From Neolewinella agarilytica (GTDB lineage: Bacteria > Bacteroidota > Bacteroidia > Chitinophagales > Saprospiraceae): 64,000 bases of DNA. Both the position numbers and the translations under genes were made by a program. The stretch's first letter is position 1. The number at the start of each line of letters is the position of its first letter. Location of the stretch: assembly GCF_900110645.1 (NCBI RefSeq), contig NZ_FOFB01000015.1, positions 1-64,000 of the forward strand, given 5' to 3'. Below, piece after piece: positions 35,650 through 43,136 of the stretch. Under the pieces are notes generated by a model, which worked only from the letters and a program-made list of their open reading frames with translations, had not been told where the DNA came from and did not search any database.

Positions 35650-36312
35650 CTACAGGCTCCGTCGCACCAGTTCCAGCGTTGCCAGGCTCATCAGCAGTTG
35701 TTCCTCCTTTTCGTTGAGGTCATCGGGGATGAACTCGAAGGCGCGCTGGCTCAGCGGATCGGTCTTGCTGGTGGGCGAGGTGGTGATGGAGCCTACTTTC
35801 CGGTTGCCGACACTGATGGGCAGGTAATTCTCTTCGGCTTCGGCGGCGATTTGGGCGATAGGTTTGCCGGTGCGGGCGCCGAGCAGCGCGCCGTTGGAAA
35901 GTGTCCCTACGGGTTGATCATCGATTTCCAGGGTGGTCTTTCCGTTTTCGGTCCAGTAGACGTAATCGTGCTCCGCCGTGCGGGCGTAGAGCAACTCGTT
36001 GACCTGCTTACCGAGGTAGCGGCGGTAGCTGTAACTCACCACCGGCTCGTGAAAAATGGTGGTAAAGGTGCCTTTAGCGGTAGCGCCCGCTCCGGTTTTC
36101 ACGACTTGCTTGTCCTGCGCCAGGCTGAACAGGTCCAGCTCTTCTTTATTCAGCGGCACGAGGTCAGCACTCCAGCTATCCATCTCTTCTTTGAGTTCGC
36201 GGACGGCGCGGGCACGCTGCTTTTTACCGGGCATGCGGTTGCTGCTCCACATTTTGAAAATGGTCAACAGAGCGACGAGCAATAAAACGCTGATGATGGT
36301 CAATGGAATCAT
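35650..36312 (-). CDS. Membrane-anchored protein of unknown function
   Basis: The 220-residue protein has one N-terminal transmembrane helix (IPLTIISVLLLVALLTIF) and a cytoplasmic or periplasmic alpha/beta domain. A Lys/Arg-rich segment (GKKQRARAVRELKEEMD) follows the helix. The rest shows strands such as PVVSYSYRRYLG and TLEIDDQPVGTLSNGALLG, without known motif. I do not recognise it. It is on the same strand as, and 141 bases downstream of, the response regulator gene; a shared role is not evident. Confidence 0.75.
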   Translation of the reverse strand: MIPLTIISVLLLVALLTIFKMWSSNRMPGKKQRARAVRELKEEMDSWSADLVPLNKEELDLFSLAQDKQVVKTGAGATAKGTFTTIFHEPVVSYSYRRYLGKQVNELLYARTAEHDYVYWTENGKTTLEIDDQPVGTLSNGALLGARTGKPIAQIAAEAEENYLPISVGNRKVGSITTSPTSKTDPLSQRAFEFIPDDLNEKEEQLLMSLATLELVRRSL

Positions 36313-36453
36313 GGGGAAATCTTGGAACCTAAAGGTAGGAAGAGTACGCTTGGGTGGCGGGCTTGGTTCGGCACTTCGTCGATTGGTCGGGCGGTTTTGT
36401 CTTTTGGGGCGCGGCCGCAGGTGCGGTGTGAGGGGATGAGGAGCAAAGTTTTC

Positions 36454-37191
36454 TTAGCGCAATAACTCCACCACCTCCGCCCGTTTCCGGCTGGCGACGG
36501 GCACTTCATCGCCGTTGCTCAGGCGGAGGTAGCCGGAGTCTACCTTTTTAAACTCCACGACGTGGCGAAGATTGACGAGGTGAGACTGGTGTACCCGAAT
36601 GAAGTGATGCTCGTTCAGCAACCGCTCGTAGTGCTTGAGGGTTTTGGTGACGAAGACCGGTTTCTCGCCCTGCAGAAAAAAGCGGGTGTTATTGGAATCC
36701 GACTCGCAGCGGATGATGTCTTTGATCGTCGCTACAACGATGTTTTCAGAGGTATGGAGGCTGATTCTCTCGGGTAGATCATCGGGGTGGCGAATGGTAT
36801 TCTTGAGCAGGTCAATACTTTCGGGGTGAGCCTGCCCCCGGCGCTCGATGGCGCGGTCAACGGCCGCGCGCAGCAGTTCACTTTCTACTGGTTTAAGCAG
36901 GTAATCCACTGCCGCGAAGCGGAAGGCCCGTACGGCAAATTCGTCGGAGGCCGTCACAAAAATCAGCTCTGAGCTCAGATCAGGCACGATCTCCAGGATA
37001 TCAAAGCTGGTACCGTCCCCGAGCATGATGTCGAGAAAAAGTATGTCGGGTTTCTCCGAGCGCAGCAACTTGGCGGCGGAGACGACGCTGTCAGCCGTAC
37101 CGATAATCTCTACTTCCGGGCAGTGCGCGGCCAGGTCAGCTTTGAGGGCGGCCAGGGCCTGGGGCATGTCTTCGATGATGATGGCGGTCAT
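36454..37191 (-). CDS. LytTR-family response regulator
   Basis: The 245-residue protein has a receiver domain (residues 1-120; acidic pair in IIIEDMP, phospho-acceptor Asp in DILFLDIML, Thr in FVTASDE, Lys in YLLKPVE). A LytTR DNA-binding domain follows (from about 140: IVVATIKDIIRCESDSN, HHFIRVHQSHLVNLRHVVEF, GDEVPVASRKR). It pairs with the propeller histidine kinase immediately upstream, and such pairs usually regulate a target gene directly. The two genes are separated by 169 bases that contain an inverted-repeat element. Confidence 0.95.
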   Translation of the reverse strand: MTAIIIEDMPQALAALKADLAAHCPEVEIIGTADSVVSAAKLLRSEKPDILFLDIMLGDGTSFDILEIVPDLSSELIFVTASDEFAVRAFRFAAVDYLLKPVESELLRAAVDRAIERRGQAHPESIDLLKNTIRHPDDLPERISLHTSENIVVATIKDIIRCESDSNNTRFFLQGEKPVFVTKTLKHYERLLNEHHFIRVHQSHLVNLRHVVEFKKVDSGYLRLSNGDEVPVASRKRAEVVELLR

Positions 37192-37229
37192 GGTTGGTCA
37201 TTTGGTTCTTTGGGCTACCGCGAGGGGTA

Positions 37230-37342
37230 GTCTGGCAGGCTGCCGCATTTCAGAGGTGTGATAGGCGGCCGCGAGAGGTAGTTTTGGCCAAGATAACACC
37301 TACCCTACATTGCCGCCTACAAAATGCGGCAGCCTACCAGAC
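37230..37342. repeat. Inverted-repeat element between kinase and regulator genes
   Basis: Arms GTCTGGCAGGCTGCCGCATTT (37230-37250) and its inverted copy (37322-37342) match at 20 of 21 bases. It belongs to the GGCTGCCGCA family. It also contains TTTGGTTCTTTGGGCTACCG just outside the left arm, as in the element at 33213. Confidence 0.8.
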
Positions 37343-37360
37343 AACAAGACTAATCCCTCC

Positions 37361-40006
37361 TTACCAGGTCTCCACCGGGATCGTCAGGTCAACCACCGTA
37401 CCGCCCTCCGGGCGGTCACTGATGCTGAGCTTCCCCTTCATGGCTTCCACCCGGGCGCGGGTAACTTCGAGCGCTACGGACTTATGCCCGGGGGCACGAG
37501 ACTTCCTCAGCGCGGCGGCCGCCTGGCGGCCGATGCCGTTGTCTTCCACCAAACATTGCATCCTGCGGCCGCGCATGATGAACCGTACGTCGATGTGACC
37601 TCCCGTTTCTTTTCCGGAGAGTCCGTGCAGCACAGCATTTTCCACAAAAGGCTGCAAGAGCATGGGCGGCAAACTGATCTCCTCGGGGTCTTCCTCTCCG
37701 GGAGGGTGGATGGTAAACGTAAAAGAAAATGGCTGACAGAATTGCTCCATCCGCAGATAATCTTCGAGGGTTTTGATCTCGTCCGTAAGCGGAATACTGG
37801 CCTGCCGGCTGTTGTTCAGAATGCCGCGCATCAGCCCGGCAAAACGACTGATCTGATCGCGCGCTTCGGCGTCATGATGGCCGTCTACCAGTCCGCGGAT
37901 GCCATTGAGGGCGTTAAAGATGAAGTGCGGGTTCATCTGCAACTGCAGTGCTTTGCGTTCCAGTTCCAGCACCTCGTTGCGGGCTTCCAATTGCTTTCTT
38001 TTAGCGGCCTCCCGCGTTTGGACCCTACGATAGAAGGCGTAAAAGCCGCCGATCAAAAATATGGCACCCAACAAACTCACCAGCCCCAGAAACCAGGTAG
38101 ATCTCCAGAGCGGGCTCTCGATCACGAAGGTATATTCCACTGGCTCGCCCCAGGTCTTTCCGCCGTCGGTGGTGGCCGCGACGGCGAAGTCATAGCGACC
38201 GCTCGGAAGGCCAGCGTAGCGTACTGAAGACTCATCCGAAGGCGGCGACCAATCCCCTTCTCCGCCTCCCAGTCTCCAGCGGTAACGGATGCGTTCTGGA
38301 TAAGTCAGATCAATGGCCCGGAAGCGAAAGTTGAGGTGGTTATTGCTGGCGGAGAAATGAGGAACGCCATTTTCCAGCCGGTAATCTGCCGTATCCAGCG
38401 GTTTATAGAACAGATTGATGCTCTCCAGAAAAGTAGGTGGCGGCTCCAGGTAGTCCCCCGGGGTATCATCCTCGTAGCGGACGAGTCCGTTCATCGTACC
38501 AAACCAGATGTTCTCTTGCGCATCGATCAGGGAAGCAGCAGTTGTTTCTCCACCCAGAAAGCCTTCCGACCGACCGTAGTGACGCAGGTAATCGGGCAGT
38601 CCATCCTTATTCAGGTACAAGCGGCTAACGCCCCGTTCGGTGCCAATCCAGAGTTCCGGCCGGTCAGGCGCCGCGGTCAGCTGAAAAATATTTGTCGATA
38701 AATCCCGGAAGAGTGGAGGCAGTGGAAAGAAGGTAGGATTGACTTGCCGCAAATCCGTGAAGTAAAGCCCGTAGCCCGCCACGGCCACCCACAACTGTGT
38801 ATTCCGGCGCAGGGCCAGCGCTTTGACCGGTCCTGCGGGCAGACCATTGGCCGCGCCATAAGTCACTAGCTTTTCGCTGGTCGGGTTCCAGTGGAGTACC
38901 TTCCCTTCCTGAGTTCCCATCAACAGCCCACCCGCCGGGTGAGGAATAGCGTCGGAGAACTTCGACTCCGCTGCGCCATCCGGCAGGGTGAAGGTCGTCA
39001 GCTGAAAAGTGGAGTCTATTCGCTCAATGGAAGCGACGGCATCCCGATAGCTGACGGCCCATATTTTCCCGGCCTCCTTCTCCGGAAGCAATCGCATAAT
39101 CCAGTCTTCCGGCAGGTCTTCCTGGCGGGTGATACGGTCTACCCGACCACTGTCACTGAGCACGACAATGCCCCGTCCATCCGTAGCGAAGTAAGTATCG
39201 CCGGCTTCATCCTGTACGATGGAGGTAATTTTTACGCCTTTCGTCGGGTCCTTCACCGTTGGCCGGTGGAAGCCCGTAGAGTCATAGTACTGCATTCCCT
39301 GGCGGGAAGCTCCGACCCAAAGGCGTCCGTTTTTTCCTTCGCAGAGGGCGTAAATTCTTTCCCCAAGCAGGCCGTCGTTGAGGTCGTAGTGGCTCATTCC
39401 CGTGGGGATCATCCGGCTGATGCCGCCACCGGAGGTGGCGATCCAGTGCCGGCCCTGCCGGTCGGTTAACAAGGCACGGATGGCATTCTGAGGCAAGCCG
39501 TCAGCTTCGGTATACTGTTTGAGGATGGTGGCTTTGCTATCCAGCAGGTAGAGACCGTTGTTGCGGGTACCGACGAGGCTGCGGCCGCCGGGGATTGACA
39601 AATAAGCCGTTACACTCTTCAGGGTATCGTTGGGCGGATCAACGACGATGGGCAATTCGGGCCGGCGATTTGTGGCGACAAAAACCTCCGCTCCTGATTT
39701 TAGCAACGCATTACCGGTGTTAGTAGCCACCAGCACGTTCCCTTCCTCGTCGATGGAAACGCCGTTGACGAAGTTGTCTCCCAGCCCGTCAGCAATGGTG
39801 TACACCCGAAAGGTTGCCCCGTCAAAGCGCGCAACGCCCCCGCCCCGGGTGCCTACCCAGAGGTAGCCGTGGGTGTCTTCGGCCAGGGCGGAGGCCTGGC
39901 TTTGGGGCAGCCCCTCGGCGACCGACCAGTTGAGGAAACCGAAGGGTTGGGCCGTGAGGGGAAGTGTCAGACTGAAGAACAGTGTGTATATAAGGAGGCG
40001 TAACAC
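37361..40006 (-). CDS. Propeller-type sensor histidine kinase (LytS-like)
   Basis: A GTG at 40006 is the likely start; it directly opens a signal peptide (LRLLIYTLFFSLTLPLTAQ), whereas the frame further upstream runs through a dispersed repeat. The 881-residue protein has a periplasmic two-component regulator propeller (many units such as HGYLWVGTRGGGVARFDG and GRHWIATSGGGISR), a Y_Y_Y domain (about 560-620), one transmembrane helix (about 640-660) and a LytS-type kinase core with the phosphorylated His in MNPHFIFNALNG (about 690). The C-terminal ATPase has VEDNGIGR. It senses an unknown periplasmic ligand and pairs with the LytTR regulator. Confidence 0.93.
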   Translation of the reverse strand: MLRLLIYTLFFSLTLPLTAQPFGFLNWSVAEGLPQSQASALAEDTHGYLWVGTRGGGVARFDGATFRVYTIADGLGDNFVNGVSIDEEGNVLVATNTGNALLKSGAEVFVATNRRPELPIVVDPPNDTLKSVTAYLSIPGGRSLVGTRNNGLYLLDSKATILKQYTEADGLPQNAIRALLTDRQGRHWIATSGGGISRMIPTGMSHYDLNDGLLGERIYALCEGKNGRLWVGASRQGMQYYDSTGFHRPTVKDPTKGVKITSIVQDEAGDTYFATDGRGIVVLSDSGRVDRITRQEDLPEDWIMRLLPEKEAGKIWAVSYRDAVASIERIDSTFQLTTFTLPDGAAESKFSDAIPHPAGGLLMGTQEGKVLHWNPTSEKLVTYGAANGLPAGPVKALALRRNTQLWVAVAGYGLYFTDLRQVNPTFFPLPPLFRDLSTNIFQLTAAPDRPELWIGTERGVSRLYLNKDGLPDYLRHYGRSEGFLGGETTAASLIDAQENIWFGTMNGLVRYEDDTPGDYLEPPPTFLESINLFYKPLDTADYRLENGVPHFSASNNHLNFRFRAIDLTYPERIRYRWRLGGGEGDWSPPSDESSVRYAGLPSGRYDFAVAATTDGGKTWGEPVEYTFVIESPLWRSTWFLGLVSLLGAIFLIGGFYAFYRRVQTREAAKRKQLEARNEVLELERKALQLQMNPHFIFNALNGIRGLVDGHHDAEARDQISRFAGLMRGILNNSRQASIPLTDEIKTLEDYLRMEQFCQPFSFTFTIHPPGEEDPEEISLPPMLLQPFVENAVLHGLSGKETGGHIDVRFIMRGRRMQCLVEDNGIGRQAAAALRKSRAPGHKSVALEVTRARVEAMKGKLSISDRPEGGTVVDLTIPVETW

Positions 40007-40020
40007 AGGGGAAAGATACG

Positions 40021-40063
40021 GTAGTCTGATGGTCTTGTGGTCTGGCAGGCTACCGCACTGAGG
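40021..40063. repeat. Single arm of the GGCTRCCGCA repeat family
   Basis: GTAGTCTGATGGTCTTGTGG followed by TCTGGCAGGCTACCGCACTGAGG matches the arm at 37230 and the left end at 33213. It lies just upstream of the kinase GTG start. Bases 40070-40115 continue with a CGTCGCTGCACGATTTTTTTTACGC segment, also seen inside the 33213 element. Confidence 0.65.
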
Positions 40064-40221
40064 AGTCGTGGGAGGGCGTCGCTGCACGATTTTTTTTACG
40101 CAAAGCAACTCTGTGGTTAACCGAAGCTGCGTAGCAGTCCACCTCTCCATGCAACTTCCCAACGCCGCCATCGTTATCTTCGCCCTAAACAAACCGAACA
40201 GCATTGCCTGACGACCCATCG

Positions 40222-41082
40222 ATGGATCCGAACTACATGGCCCTTTATGAGGAAGCCCTCCGCTACGATAAAGTAGGGGACGTGTATACGTCGGTCAAGC
40301 TGTTGAAGAAGATCATCCGTCTGGTGCCGGAGTGGCCGGAAGGTTTCATTGCGCTGGGGCACATCTATCATCGGCGGCGGGAGTGGAAACCCGCTTTTCA
40401 CTATTTCAAGAAGGCCGTGGCGCTGGATGCTGATGACCGGGACTCCTGGTGGCACCTCGGCCTGGCGGCCGTAGGCCTTGGCCGAATGCGGGTAGCGCAG
40501 ACGGTATGGAGTAAGTTTGGTTTCGAGCGGGTTCCGCTCGACCGGCCACTGGGCCTCGAGCTCAAGGGAGCCGACGGCTACGAAATCCTCTGGATGCAAC
40601 CCCTGGATGCCAGTCGCGGCCGCATCCTCAGCATCCCTCACCCGGGCAGCGGAATGCGCTATCGGGACATGATGCTCTACGACCGGCGTAGCCGCCGGGG
40701 TACCAACGTCGTCGATCAGCGACGAATTCCCGTCTATCAGTCTCTGTCGCGAATAAAAAAATCACCCTATACTACCCACAGCTGCCTGCTGCATACCAGT
40801 AAATCCGCTGCCATCCAACAGCTGGAAAAGCTCTGCTTTGAAGCCGGCTTAGGTTTTGAGGTTTGGAGCAACGCCACCCGCACGACCCAACTCAACCGCA
40901 GCAACGCTACGGAAACGGAGAAAAAGAGCTTCCCGGAGTACTACAACGACCTCGTCCCCAGCCCCGACCATGGCACAACTCTGGTCGCCATCGCTGCCAT
41001 CCACCCCGCAGAGGTGGAGCGGGTGCTGAACGATTGGCAGATTATTAGCCTGGAAGGATTTTCGGATTTGCGGGGGTATTGA
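40222..41082 (+). CDS. TPR-domain protein of unknown function
   Basis: The ATG at 40222 is chosen (a TTG at 40204 would add six residues). The 286-residue cytoplasmic protein has TPR helices at about residues 5-100 (YMALYEEALRYDKVGDVYTSVKLLKKI, WPEGFIALGHIYHRRREWKPAFHYFKKAV, DSWWHLGLAAVGLGRMR). The C-terminal 180 residues have no motif that I recognise. A promoter-like TTATCTTCG lies about 45 bases upstream. The end runs into a 7-base microrepeat region (41084-41175). Confidence 0.8.
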   Translation: MDPNYMALYEEALRYDKVGDVYTSVKLLKKIIRLVPEWPEGFIALGHIYHRRREWKPAFHYFKKAVALDADDRDSWWHLGLAAVGLGRMRVAQTVWSKFGFERVPLDRPLGLELKGADGYEILWMQPLDASRGRILSIPHPGSGMRYRDMMLYDRRSRRGTNVVDQRRIPVYQSLSRIKKSPYTTHSCLLHTSKSAAIQQLEKLCFEAGLGFEVWSNATRTTQLNRSNATETEKKSFPEYYNDLVPSPDHGTTLVAIAAIHPAEVERVLNDWQIISLEGFSDLRGY

Positions 41083-41083
41083 G

Positions 41084-41175
41084 GCAGGTTGCAAGTTGCA
41101 AGTTGCAAGTTGCAGGTTGCAGGTTGGAGGTGCCACCCTGCACCCCGCACCCGGCATCCTGCAACCTGCAACCTA
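41084..41175. repeat. GCAAGTT/GCAGGTT microrepeat with inverted partner
   Basis: Six 7-base units of GCARGTT run from 41084, and an inverted copy (CCTGCAACCTGCAACC) lies at 41158-41174, so a hairpin can form. Between them are TGCACCCCGCACC-like units. Confidence 0.75.
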
Positions 41176-41225
41176 TACCTCAACAAATTAACCGTTCCCT
41201 AACCAATTCCCACCGATCCCCGCCG

Positions 41226-41233
41226 TACCTTTG
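41226..41233 (+). promoter_or_regulatory. Predicted -7 promoter box of the following gene
   Basis: TACCTTTG matches TAnnTTTG and lies 21 bases before the TTG start at 41255. A clear -33 TTG is not visible. Confidence 0.4.
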
Positions 41234-41254
41234 CAGCACAATTAAGTATTCGTC

Positions 41255-41785
41255 TTGAAAAAAGCGCTCCCTCTACTTTTTGGTTTATTGCTGCTGGCAC
41301 TCTGTACGCTGGCGGTCAGCCAATACCAAACTGCCCGGAAGGGAGCTTTGCTGTATGCGGAATACTTCAGTCCCGTCCCTCCGGGCGGTTACGGGGCGCA
41401 GCGGGTGTTGACAGCTGTGGCTACCGATACGGACGCCTCCATTCTCCGGCAAGGGATTAGCGATCATCAGGAAGGGCGCTATGATTATGCGCTTACTGCT
41501 TTTCGGGCTTATCTGGAGAGTAACCCTGAGCCCGAAGAATACACCATCGAGTTACTCGCGGCGACTGCCGCCATGGCAAGTGGGGAATATGCCGAGGGGA
41601 GAATTTACCTGGAGGCGATGCCGAAAGAGGCCCCTGTGGCAAAAGCAGCTTTTGTCTACTACCAGGCCCTGTTGGAGCTCAGAAATGAAGAGCTCGAAGA
41701 AGCAGGCAAAAACCTGGAGCTCTTGAAAGGTCTGCAGGCTGGAGGGTTGTTCCCTGCAGCAGAAATCCTCGATGAATTGAAATAA
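41255..41785 (+). CDS. Membrane-anchored TPR-like protein
   Basis: The 176-residue protein uses a TTG start directly before a Lys-Lys pair and a hydrophobic anchor (ALPLLFGLLLLALCTLAVSQYQ). The remaining part is helical with TPR-like pairs (QEGRYDYALTAFRAYLESNP, TIELLAATAAMASGEYAEGRIYLEAM, AAFVYYQALLELRNEELEEAGKNLELL). It is probably anchored in the inner membrane with the repeats in the periplasm. Function is unknown. No operon partner is apparent. Confidence 0.75.
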   Translation: MKKALPLLFGLLLLALCTLAVSQYQTARKGALLYAEYFSPVPPGGYGAQRVLTAVATDTDASILRQGISDHQEGRYDYALTAFRAYLESNPEPEEYTIELLAATAAMASGEYAEGRIYLEAMPKEAPVAKAAFVYYQALLELRNEELEEAGKNLELLKGLQAGGLFPAAEILDELK

Positions 41786-41952
41786 GGCTTGGGGGGATAA
41801 CCATTGGCTTCCCTACCCTCCGCGACCGACGAGCTCATCGGCCGAGCGTTATGACGAAGGAGTTTCGCTCCTCCGCCGAGTGGAGAAAGACTTGAGAGAG
41901 CCCAAATCGTCAGCTTACTCTGAAGATTGAGCCCTGATCCACATAGGTAGTA

Positions 41953-42852
41953 CTACCCCACCAACCCATTGCCCACCTCCTTCACGAAAGCCAGCATTTC
42001 TTCCAGGCCGTTCAGCGTATGAACGCGCTCGTGGCCGGAGAAGTCGTGCAAAGAAGCCTGATAACCCGTGAGGAGGAATTCACAATCGGGGCTACCCTTC
42101 AGGACGGCCTCGATGTGTTGCTCTACGGGTTCATTGACGAAAGCGTTGGAGAAAATGGTAAAGAAGTAATCGATTTCCGTAATGGAGGAAATATCGCTGA
42201 GCTCCGAGATCGCTACATCCCCGCCGAGGTAAACCGTGGAAAACTGACGTTTGCGTAGCAGGTACTGGATAAAGAGCAAGCTAAGTTCCTGACGTTCGCC
42301 CTCCGGCAGGTAGAGGCAGAAAACCGGCCGACGACGGCGCTTCAGCAGGGGCAGCGCATCCGTGGCGGCAATCACTTTGCGGCGGATCAGGTTACTGATG
42401 AAAGCCTCCTGCACCGAAGTAACGGAGCCGGTGAAGTAAAGTACACCAAGCTTATCCAGAAAAGGATAGATCAGTTCCAGCATCGTTTCTTCGAAGCCGC
42501 GTTGGCGAATATTGGTATCGACGATGTGGCTGAACATGAACTCGTCCATCTCAACAACGGCCAGCGTGAGCGCATCGGGCTGGGTATCCGGGCTGATGCT
42601 GATGGAGCTGATCTCGGCTACCCGGGCGGCGCGCTCATCAGCGCGCAGTTTAGCGATCTTCGATATCCGCATCCCGTTTTTATTCAACAGGGCAACGTTG
42701 AGCAGCTCCCGCAGGTCTTCGTCCAGATAGTAGCGAATATTGGTTTCCGTACGCCGGGGCGTGATGATCTCGTATCGCTGCTCCCAGGCACGGAGGGTCG
42801 CGGCCTTTATGCCGGTGAGTTTCTCCAGGTCACTGATGGAATAAACAGCCAA
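41953..42852 (-). CDS. MerR-family regulator with degenerate B12-binding-like domain
   Basis: The 299-residue protein has a MerR helix-turn-helix at the N-terminus (YSISDLEKLTGIKAATLRAWEQRY, then RYYLDEDLRELLNVALL). The C-terminal half resembles the helical bundle and Rossmann domain of CarH/LitR-type B12 photoreceptor repressors. However, the segment where CarH has the cobalt-ligating D-x-H-x-x-G reads CLYLPEGERQELSLL, so it lacks the His and may not bind B12 in the usual way. No carotenoid genes are nearby, unlike many relatives. Targets are unknown. Confidence 0.85.
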   Translation of the reverse strand: MAVYSISDLEKLTGIKAATLRAWEQRYEIITPRRTETNIRYYLDEDLRELLNVALLNKNGMRISKIAKLRADERAARVAEISSISISPDTQPDALTLAVVEMDEFMFSHIVDTNIRQRGFEETMLELIYPFLDKLGVLYFTGSVTSVQEAFISNLIRRKVIAATDALPLLKRRRRPVFCLYLPEGERQELSLLFIQYLLRKRQFSTVYLGGDVAISELSDISSITEIDYFFTIFSNAFVNEPVEQHIEAVLKGSPDCEFLLTGYQASLHDFSGHERVHTLNGLEEMLAFVKEVGNGLVG

Positions 42853-42979
42853 ATCGAGGGATTGTACTACATTAATTTATGCCTGCCGGGGGACTAACGC
42901 CAACATTAGCTAATGGTTCAGCTTTTTAAGCACTATCGGTTTGTGTGCTTTTGGCTATTTTTCGCCACTCAAAGTTATC

Positions 42980-43110
42980 GGGCGCAAACGCAGGTGCGGG
43001 CAAAGGTAATTAAAGCAAGGTTAAACACGTATTTTGCAGCGGCCGGGCCGCTGCGTTAAATGTCCCGCTTCCTTGCTGCCATTAACTTACCTTGCACCTG
43101 CGTCCGCGCC
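42980..43110. repeat. Inverted pair of the dispersed TGCACCTGCG motif
   Basis: The reverse copy GGGCGCAAACGCAGGTGC (42980-42997) and the forward copy CTTGCACCTGCGTCCGCGCC (43091-43110) flank a GC-rich hairpin GCAGCGGC...CCGCTGC (43036-43054). The forward copy ends 27 bases before the ATG at 43137. The same pair layout occurs at 10581-10680. Confidence 0.7.
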
Positions 43111-43136
43111 TCCAACTCTGCTAAAACCTCGTACCG

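Noticed and set aside
37310-38227. A 305-codon plus-strand frame opposite the kinase core
   Set aside because: Antisense to the conserved LytS kinase domain; no motif of its own.
40007-40219. Longer start of the propeller kinase
   Set aside because: The extra frame crosses a dispersed repeat and puts the signal peptide internally; the GTG at 40006 begins directly at the signal.
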